Source of the DNA: Erysipelotrichia bacterium
Lineage (GTDB): Bacteria > Bacillota_I > Bacilli_A > Erysipelotrichales > Erysipelotrichaceae
Reading direction: 5' to 3'
Assembly: GCA_009916335.1 (NCBI GenBank)
Contig: SAAR01000148.1
Location: 1-8,378 of the forward strand
Length of the DNA: 8,378 bases
This document shows, piece after piece, positions 1 to 5,093 of the stretch. Made by a program: the position numbers and the translations under genes. The notes beneath the pieces are model-generated. The model saw only the letters and a list, made by a program, of their open reading frames with translations. It ran no database searches and was not told the DNA's origin. Position 1 is the first letter of the stretch; every line of letters starts with the position of its first letter.

Positions 1-29
1 ACCCCACTCTTATAATGGAGGGCTTACGC

Positions 30-56
30 CTTATGCTGCACGCTGTGCTACATAAG
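30..56. repeat. Imperfect palindrome (CTTATG/CATAAG with inner GCAC/GTGC)
   Basis: CTTATG (30-35) and CATAAG (51-56) form the outer arms, and GCAC (38-41) and GTGC (45-48) form the inner arms around a GCT centre, with a two-base mismatch between the arm pairs. There is no T run on either side, so it is not a typical terminator. A protein-binding dyad, an attachment-site half or a REP-like element are all possible. The symmetry is seen; any function is inference. Confidence 0.5.
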
Positions 57-89
57 CAAATTTTATACTGTGGTGTTACAATTTTGCTT
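54..89. repeat. Inverted repeat AAGCAAA...TTTGCTT
   Basis: AAGCAAA (54-60) and TTTGCTT (83-89) are perfect 7-base arms separated by 22 bases. If one bulged base is allowed, the stem extends to about nine pairs. It shares bases 54-56 with the palindrome at 30-56, so the two foldings would compete. No coding context explains it. Confidence 0.4.
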
Positions 90-144
90 GACTAGGACAC
101 TTAATCCTCATTTCTTCAATTTCATTATTACTATTTCAAGCTTG

Positions 145-182
145 CTAATGATAAACAAACTGCGAAGTTCAAAGTAAGTTTG
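145..182 (-). terminator. Weak possible terminator after the CD-NTase gene
   Basis: On the minus strand a CAAACT/AGTTTG stem (arms 177-182 and 156-161, 15-base loop) is followed by a short, interrupted T tail. The stem has only six pairs and low G+C, so termination would be weak. It lies about 55 bases beyond the CD-NTase stop. It may be a chance structure. Confidence 0.22.
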
Positions 183-237
183 CAATATCCCCATTATAAT
201 AACAATCTATGTATATTGGTATTTTGACATAAATTTC

Positions 238-1617
238 TTATATTGATTTTTCACCGATCGGAACTGATACCCTCTTAATAGCGACACATTCTCCACTCTT
301 AATGATATAGCACTCCACATAATGTAGTCCATAAAATGAGGAATTTTCCTTTTTCGTCAATCCACACTGTTTTTCAATTTGTCCTCGAATCTGGTTTTTG
401 CTCTCCGCCTTTGGGCCAACATTTCTGACCTTCCACCATACAGAATACGGTTCCGGCACATTTGTTTCCGCCTCGAAATATAGGTGCAATCCGTGTGGAA
501 TGCAATTACGGAATTGTGGAAATAATTCCAAAAACCTGTCAATTCCTTGTTTGCGAATTCCATTCGCTTCAACACGGCAGTTTACAGACACCTCATAGCA
601 GTCATTTATCGGAACATAATCCTCAATAAATTCTTCATTATCCGTAAATACCGATTTCGTAAGACTAGCACATTCGTAAAGTACTGAAGCACTGGATAAT
701 TCTGTCCAAAAACTATGATTAAAAAAGGTTCCCCATGCTTCAATTGCCTGTTTACGGGTACAGTCATCTTCAAATAAAATATCAAGCTTTTCTATTTGTG
801 TGTCTAACCTCGTAAGCCAGTTGGTTATCTTATCGTAATGATTCTGTGCTGTGAGCAAAGACAAGTCTGGATCTGCAGGATTGTACACTTCATTTGAATT
901 CTGTAATCTGTTTCTGACTGCTACCATTGTATCATAAAACTTCTCGTCTAATCTTTCCTCTGTATCTGGAAAAACTTCGGCACAAACAACTGACTGAATA
1001 AGACCTCCAGGCATATTTACCCAGCCTGTTCTTGACTTGCTAAACATTTTTGACAGCCGAACAACCTGTCTCAGTTCAGTTCCTTTTTCTTTTACTTCAT
1101 CTTGAAACCATTTCGTAATTGCTGCTGGATTTCTCGCTGTCCAACTACTGCCGCCTGAGTGTTCATACTGATATGAATTTTCTCCATCTTCCTTAAATCT
1201 CCGATAGACAGCAAAATCAACATGGTACCCATCTGCATATTGAATTCTCACACAATTAGTCTTACATTCCGGTGAGACTTTAAATTGGCCACACTTCTTT
1301 TCCAGCGCATTACACACCAGACGTCTTGCCTGTAATGGACCCAAATTGCTGATATTACTCTTATCAAAAACAATAGCTACATCAATGTCATAATCTTTTT
1401 CATCATTTTGAACAACGGTAGACATTGCCATACTTCCCTGCACTCTAGTCTCAGCTACCGCATATGATGTACTATTTTCATCATTGTAAAGACTCAGCCC
1501 ATCTTTCAATCGCTTGATATTCAAGTCTTTTTTATCTCTTAGACTTTGCTGATTTTCACTCGGCAAAACCACTTTATCCTTGTAAAATTTTCTAAACTCC
1601 TTTTCCAAATCGTACAT
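238..1617 (-). CDS. CBASS CD-NTase (SMODS nucleotidyltransferase with C-terminal AGS-C domain)
   Basis: Predicted cyclic-oligonucleotide synthase, the signal-making enzyme of a CBASS anti-phage system, acting in the cytoplasm. The 459-residue protein has the polymerase-beta-like active site: a G61-S62 motif, then D77-I-D79 and the third metal-binding aspartate D134 in a YHVDF strand. An alpha-helical segment with an NPADP motif (about 246-250) follows. Residues about 345-459, including a WWKVRN patch (394-399) and an RGQI motif, match the AGS-C sensor domain that ends a subset of CD-NTases. The ATG start follows the SAVED stop by 8 bases. Its Shine-Dalgarno GGGGTGAT contains that TGA stop, so the two genes are translationally linked. 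No Cap2/Cap3 ubiquitin-like genes adjoin, consistent with a short type I operon. The nucleotide product cannot be read from sequence. The enzyme class is firm; the clade is not assigned. Confidence 0.92.
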   Translation of the reverse strand: MYDLEKEFRKFYKDKVVLPSENQQSLRDKKDLNIKRLKDGLSLYNDENSTSYAVAETRVQGSMAMSTVVQNDEKDYDIDVAIVFDKSNISNLGPLQARRLVCNALEKKCGQFKVSPECKTNCVRIQYADGYHVDFAVYRRFKEDGENSYQYEHSGGSSWTARNPAAITKWFQDEVKEKGTELRQVVRLSKMFSKSRTGWVNMPGGLIQSVVCAEVFPDTEERLDEKFYDTMVAVRNRLQNSNEVYNPADPDLSLLTAQNHYDKITNWLTRLDTQIEKLDILFEDDCTRKQAIEAWGTFFNHSFWTELSSASVLYECASLTKSVFTDNEEFIEDYVPINDCYEVSVNCRVEANGIRKQGIDRFLELFPQFRNCIPHGLHLYFEAETNVPEPYSVWWKVRNVGPKAESKNQIRGQIEKQCGLTKKENSSFYGLHYVECYIIKSGECVAIKRVSVPIGEKSI

Positions 1618-1625
1618 TTACAGTA

Positions 1626-2411
1626 TCACCCCTTTATCAGTTTCCCTCTATTTTCTGTACTTCCATCTGATACGACAATACCAAACGGGTATTTCGGAAT
1701 TTGTGAATTCACATAATGATAAGAAACTATCTGCGTTAATCTATGGGAATTAAGAGCAAATTTTTTGCCTAATTCAATGGATAAACAGCTTGGAATAGAT
1801 GCCACCGAATGTACTTTTTCAAGTTTTGGATATTTGTTACCTAATCCTTCAATATTGTCCAGTACAAAAGATGCATACTCATCAAGTTGCTGCACCGACG
1901 TAATAATATTATCTTTCGGATTTGGCAACTTAATTTCTATAATATCCATTCCGTCGAACTGTGCTAAATCACTGCTTTTTACATTCCTTGTAACTGACAA
2001 CGATACTACAACCTCTTTTGCATCATCACTTATAGTATTTGGAAAAACCATCTCCAATTTATCATAGCGTTTTCGATTATTTTTGCATAACTCATAATAC
2101 TTCGAATCTGAACGCCGATATTCAAAATAACGTCTGGTCTTACCTGCTGATAAATATGTCCCTGCTAAAATCGTATATGGAATTGGTGCCATGCCAGTAA
2201 AACAAGATTTATAATCTTTGCTCCTATTAATAAAAGCCGTACAATTTTTTTTAATTTTCTCTACAATCAGCTTATTTATCTCTTCTGTCATGTTAGGATT
2301 ATAAACATCAACAAAGTCGACTATGGACTCCTTGACCTTAAAATCTGCCAATCGCAAATCTTTTATATTTCCTTCATCGCTAATTTCTTTCTGCACCGGA
2401 ATTCCGAACAT
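1626..2411 (-). CDS. SAVED-domain cyclic nucleotide sensor (CBASS effector subunit)
   Basis: A 261-residue protein whose C-terminal part has the look of a SAVED domain, the CARF-related module that binds CBASS second messengers. Residues about 134-141 form a VVVSLSV-type strand, and about 200-247 carry the conserved HSVASIPSCLSIELG helix-strand segment and a final PFGIVV strand. No nuclease, protease or membrane segment is encoded in this frame, so the killing part must come from elsewhere. The overlapping upstream two-helix membrane protein is the obvious candidate, which would make a split version of the TM-SAVED effector Cap14. The ATG at 2409-2411 has no good Shine-Dalgarno and lies inside the upstream gene. 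Translation therefore probably depends on coupling, or on a +1 frameshift. The frame is open for only 11 codons upstream of the ATG, back to a TAG at 2445-2447. The domain call is fairly sure; the start is uncertain. Confidence 0.82.
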   Translation of the reverse strand: MFGIPVQKEISDEGNIKDLRLADFKVKESIVDFVDVYNPNMTEEINKLIVEKIKKNCTAFINRSKDYKSCFTGMAPIPYTILAGTYLSAGKTRRYFEYRRSDSKYYELCKNNRKRYDKLEMVFPNTISDDAKEVVVSLSVTRNVKSSDLAQFDGMDIIEIKLPNPKDNIITSVQQLDEYASFVLDNIEGLGNKYPKLEKVHSVASIPSCLSIELGKKFALNSHRLTQIVSYHYVNSQIPKYPFGIVVSDGSTENRGKLIKG

Positions 2412-2703
2412 ATTTAATATGAATCCGATAGATAATCCCCAGGACTATCAGAATCATACCACAAACGATTGCTGCGTACTCCGTCGCAAAATTCAATTCT
2501 TTATCAACAAATTTCAAAACAAAAGTCATAATGGCCTCTTTCGTCCCATGAAATGCTGAGGCCATCAGTGCAATACCTGACGTTATCATATTGGTAGAAA
2601 CATCTGTTTCTGAATTGGTCTTCAATATCAATCTCTTAACGGCTACCACGATTAAACACAGCACAATAATTGTAACTGCTACAATAATATAATACTTAAT
2701 CAA
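2380..2703 (-). CDS. Two-helix membrane protein, N-terminal part of a split Cap14-like CBASS effector
   Basis: I choose the TTG at 2701-2703. It lies five bases after a strong AAGGGAGAGG ribosome binding site and gives a protein beginning MIKYYIIVAV. The ATG at 2722-2724 is in frame but would place that binding site inside the gene. The 107-residue product has one helix at about 4-22, a polar/amphipathic middle with small residues, and a second helix at about 74-92 followed by a basic tail (YRIHIKYVR). It overlaps the SAVED gene by 32 bases in a different frame. In Cap14 effectors two membrane helices precede SAVED in one chain, so this gene is probably the membrane-disrupting half. A separate subunit and a recently frameshifted fusion are both possible. 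First gene of the CBASS operon. Confidence 0.72.
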   Translation of the reverse strand: MIKYYIIVAVTIIVLCLIVVAVKRLILKTNSETDVSTNMITSGIALMASAFHGTKEAIMTFVLKFVDKELNFATEYAAIVCGMILIVLGIIYRIHIKYVRNSGAERN

Positions 2704-2708
2704 CACTA

Positions 2709-2718
2709 CCTCTCCCTT
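2709..2718 (-). promoter_or_regulatory. Ribosome binding site deciding the TTG start at 2703
   Basis: The minus strand reads AAGGGAGAGG here, five bases before TTG (2703-2701). This is the best binding site in the operon. It supports TTG over the ATG at 2724, which lies upstream of it and has no such element. Confidence 0.7.
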
Positions 2719-2843
2719 ATGCAAAGTTAAATCGGATCTTTGATATACTAGTTCTGAAGATTTCCCAGCTTATTCCAACTTCATATAATGGTACTACTGT
2801 GAGCTCCTCAAACTGGTTCCTCTGTGTAAACATAATGAGAATT

Positions 2844-2856
2844 TGAACTTGGTTCA
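2844..2856. promoter_or_regulatory. Perfect dyad TGAAC-TTG-GTTCA between the Kiwa and CBASS genes
   Basis: A 13-base inverted repeat with 5-base arms lies in the 188-base gap between kwaB and the CBASS membrane gene, about 140 bases upstream of the TTG start. It is not followed by a T run, so it is not a terminator. It could be an operator for a dimeric repressor, but no regulator gene is in the window. A weak promoter-like pair (TTGAGG, 18 bases, TATATG) lies between it and the gene. Both calls are tentative. Confidence 0.3.
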
Positions 2857-2891
2857 TAATTACTATTTAATATACATAGGACATAGCGGTA

Positions 2892-3725
2892 TTATCCTTT
2901 GGGAATAGAACTAACAGAATTCGCAACGCGCATTTCGTTTGTTGCGGGAGTTGTGTAATATCGCTGTTCAAGCCCATACAAAAAATATTTCATGTCATCT
3001 TCATTACTCACTGTAAAAGCATGTCCATCGTATCTAAGCTGTGGGTAATATTCATTTGTATAGTTAAATATTATGCTTTTTTGCTTTGGTTTGAGTTTAT
3101 TAAATGTCTCTATTGCCATCGCTAGTCGTTGTCTGTTTGCTTTTCCTACTTTTTCAGTTCCGTACTTACCTTCAATTTTGATGAAATCTTGTTTGATAAA
3201 TTTCTCAACTTCGCCGTCAGTCGCAACTCTATACAATGATTCTATTCCTGGAAAAATCGGAGCAATAGTCTCTAATTTTTTAAAATAAAGTACATCCTTG
3301 CTTTTTATGTAAATTGCATCAGCGATCTCTAATAAGACTATTTGCTTCTGAGTTTCCTTTATCGAGATTTCATCTCCAAGTACAACAACTTTTTTTCTTT
3401 CAAGTATATTATGCTTAAATACTCTTTGAAAGTGAACCTCAGTTTCTCCTTGAAAAGCACAGAGGTATGCTACATTAAGTGGATCAGCTTTCGTAAGAAG
3501 TTTATATGGTGTTGAATCAAATGCTGCTTTTAAAATATCAATACAAAATTCCTTTTTTGACAGTTCGCTAACAGAATACCATTCATCATCTTCTAATTTG
3601 TATGATGGAGAGTATTCATGACAGCTCTCCAAATCATCTGGAAGCTTATAAAAAATACTATCTTCAGATATAACCTTTCGATAGTTTTCTTTTCTGTCGT
3701 TTACTCTGGCAATTAAATAGTTCAT
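2892..3725 (-). CDS. kwaB: KwaB-like DUF4868 protein of a Kiwa anti-phage system
   Basis: The 277-residue soluble protein fits the DUF4868 family, whose defence member KwaB is the effector of Kiwa. The clues are a strand-rich middle with an ADAIYIKSKDVLYF segment (135-148) leading into a helix around IAPIFPG (154-160), and a C-terminal LEQRYYTTP...ANS stretch (252-270) of the kind that ends DUF4868 proteins. It is somewhat shorter than the roughly 315-residue E. coli KwaB that I recall. The start overlaps the upstream gene by four bases (ATGA), with a GAGGAG binding site inside that gene, so the two are translationally coupled. The partner upstream is a small multi-helix membrane protein, as in known Kiwa loci. 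KwaB is known to associate with membrane-embedded KwaA and to act against phage DNA processes. The assignment rests on recalled family features, not on a search. Confidence 0.75.
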   Translation of the reverse strand: MNYLIARVNDRKENYRKVISEDSIFYKLPDDLESCHEYSPSYKLEDDEWYSVSELSKKEFCIDILKAAFDSTPYKLLTKADPLNVAYLCAFQGETEVHFQRVFKHNILERKKVVVLGDEISIKETQKQIVLLEIADAIYIKSKDVLYFKKLETIAPIFPGIESLYRVATDGEVEKFIKQDFIKIEGKYGTEKVGKANRQRLAMAIETFNKLKPKQKSIIFNYTNEYYPQLRYDGHAFTVSNEDDMKYFLYGLEQRYYTTPATNEMRVANSVSSIPKG

Positions 3726-4201
3726 TTATCTTTCTCCTCATCAATAAATGTATAATCATTAATTCTTTTTAAATTTTTGAATGTTACAGCATCAACTGTC
3801 CTTATTTCTCGTTTGCTAATAATAAAAATCTTCATTTTTCTGGAATTCATAACATAATAAAACTTATATCCAAGAATTAAGAACAAAGGATTATAATATA
3901 AAGCTTGCGAACAAAATACAAATAAAAAGAGAACCGTAAATACAAAACCAAGAGTAATTGGATCTTTAGTTGGAATGCTGAGTGCAACAAAAAAATACCC
4001 CAAATAGCTCGGCAAATAAGCATCATTTGCGAGTTCAATGCCTTGTATATCTCCTGCAATACTATCACCTGAAAGAAGGCATCTCAATTTAATACACAAT
4101 GCTGCCAAACATATCGGAGCGATTCCATAGAGAATAACAGTATACACCCCCAATCTGGGTAGCCATAATCTTTCCTTGATGCAATATACAATTATAAGCA
4201 A
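3722..4201 (-). CDS. kwaA: KwaA-like Kiwa membrane protein, apparently N-terminally shortened
   Basis: Inner-membrane protein and likely phage-sensing partner of KwaB. The 159-residue frame shows helices at about 19-38, 63-78 and 83-102, then an NPLFLILGYKFYYV segment (104-117), a short strand region ending in IISKREIR (127-134), and a charged tail. This matches my memory of KwaA, which has four membrane helices. Here only eight or nine hydrophobic residues (LIIVYCI) stand where the first helix should be, and there is no ATG. The frame must start at the TTG at 4199-4201, 13 bases after AGGAAG, or at another weak codon. It overlaps the end of the truncated reverse transcriptase by 10 bases. 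I infer that a deletion removed the true kwaA start together with the RT's 3' end. Whether it still works is open. Confidence 0.68.
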   Translation of the reverse strand: MLIIVYCIKERLWLPRLGVYTVILYGIAPICLAALCIKLRCLLSGDSIAGDIQGIELANDAYLPSYLGYFFVALSIPTKDPITLGFVFTVLFLFVFCSQALYYNPLFLILGYKFYYVMNSRKMKIFIISKREIRTVDAVTFKNLKRINDYTFIDEEKDK

Positions 4202-4956
4202 TATGATAGATATACTTCCTCTTCTGTTTTAGCAAAAATATGATAATCGTCAACGAACCGGCAAAATCTAATTTGTTTTGAATGAAGCAACCGATCTGTG
4301 CGGTTTAGAACTAATTCAGCCAATATTCGAGATGCTTGCCCTCCAATAGGTAAACCATAAGATTTCATGTTAGAGAATTGTTGGAGAATATTCATAATAT
4401 TTTTTTCTACTTCTTTTGCAGGATTGCCCAATTTAGATAGTGCATTTTCAACCCTATGATGATATACACTTTGGTAAAAATTTGATATATCACATATTAA
4501 CACGAACCCATATTCTTCACGTGAAGCTAAATCAAGAGATACCTCATGGAATTTATGCCATCCATAATCAGAATCGAAAAGAGTTTTATCTAGTGAATTA
4601 GATTGTATTCTGTATGAGAAGACGTAATCCTTATCTGTTGCTAAACGAGCATCTTCGATCTTATCAGAGAGGAACAAAACCAAACCCAACCAATAGGCAT
4701 TCCAAATAGGATCGATTTGTGTAGCCCATCTAAACCCTGTATATCCTGAAGGCGCAAGCATATTTTCAAACTGTGGCGGTGTATATTTAATATAGTGTTC
4801 GAAATTTGTATGTATATTCTCTAGCAACTTTAGAACATCAGAACGTTTGTCAAAAATGATTCTACTTTCTATGGGAAATGGAAATACATCCGTATCACCA
4901 AATTTAATTATATTATCTATGGCCAGTTCAAACGCCTTGATTAATTCTGGATTCAT
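4192..4956 (-). CDS. Truncated UG/Abi-type (defence-associated) reverse transcriptase
   Basis: RNA-directed DNA polymerase fold. The 254 residues contain an N-terminal FPFPIE/RWATQIDPIWNAYWLG region and a VFSYRI motif (112-117) typical of unknown-group (UG/Abi, DRT) enzymes. Palm motif A is VLICDISNFYQ with D156, then come GLPIGGQAS (201-209) and the catalytic RFVDDYHIF with D236-D237. The protein then stops within 17 residues. The later palm motifs (the SKT-containing motif 6 and motif 7) and the C-terminal helical domain of this class are absent. No other frame downstream restores them, so this is a deletion rather than a frameshift. The ATG follows a GGCGGG binding site. The DRT subgroup cannot be fixed. 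Catalysis is doubtful: the active-site aspartates are present but the fold is incomplete. Treat it as a probable pseudogene or a minimal variant. Confidence 0.82.
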   Translation of the reverse strand: MNPELIKAFELAIDNIIKFGDTDVFPFPIESRIIFDKRSDVLKLLENIHTNFEHYIKYTPPQFENMLAPSGYTGFRWATQIDPIWNAYWLGLVLFLSDKIEDARLATDKDYVFSYRIQSNSLDKTLFDSDYGWHKFHEVSLDLASREEYGFVLICDISNFYQSVYHHRVENALSKLGNPAKEVEKNIMNILQQFSNMKSYGLPIGGQASRILAELVLNRTDRLLHSKQIRFCRFVDDYHIFAKTEEEVYLSYCL

Positions 4957-5093
4957 AACTTCCCGCCTTTCAATAATAACAATAAATTGTGCAATCTTGA
5001 AATGAATTGCTCATTCTTTCTAATTCGCTAGTCTATCACAAACATTAAGTTAAAATTCAAATACATAAGCCTTTGGGTAATATACAAGTCTTT
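4957..5093 (-). other. RT leader region with competing inverted repeats
   Basis: This is the 137-base gap between the AAA_13 gene and the RT. AATGA (5001-5005) pairs with TCATT (5011-5015), while ATTGC (5006-5010) can instead pair with GCAAT (4991-4995), so two alternative hairpins share bases. Some defence RTs have a structured non-coding RNA next to the gene, and this is the only available space for one upstream. The short stems make that speculative. I see no convincing -35/-10 pair. Confidence 0.3.

Larger units (their letters stand above)
1..237. other. Left intergenic region with inverted repeats, no gene
   Basis: I find no credible coding sequence here. The stretch lies downstream of the CD-NTase stop codon and is AT-rich. 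It holds two overlapping inverted repeats near its left end (30-56 and 54-89) and a weak stem near 156-182, listed separately. A perfect TATAAT hexamer sits on the plus strand at 11-16, but its possible -35 region would fall outside the window, so no promoter is called. No strong U-tailed terminator follows the CBASS operon, so transcription may run on leftward. Confidence 0.6.

Noticed and set aside
2323..2559. Plus-strand 78-codon frame over the TM/SAVED overlap.
   Set aside because: It is antisense to two well-supported genes, has no binding site, and its composition looks like a shadow.
4192..4201. Frameshift as the cause of the short RT.
   Set aside because: The other frames after the FVDD motif do not encode the later RT motifs; they lead straight into a membrane protein, so a deletion fits better.
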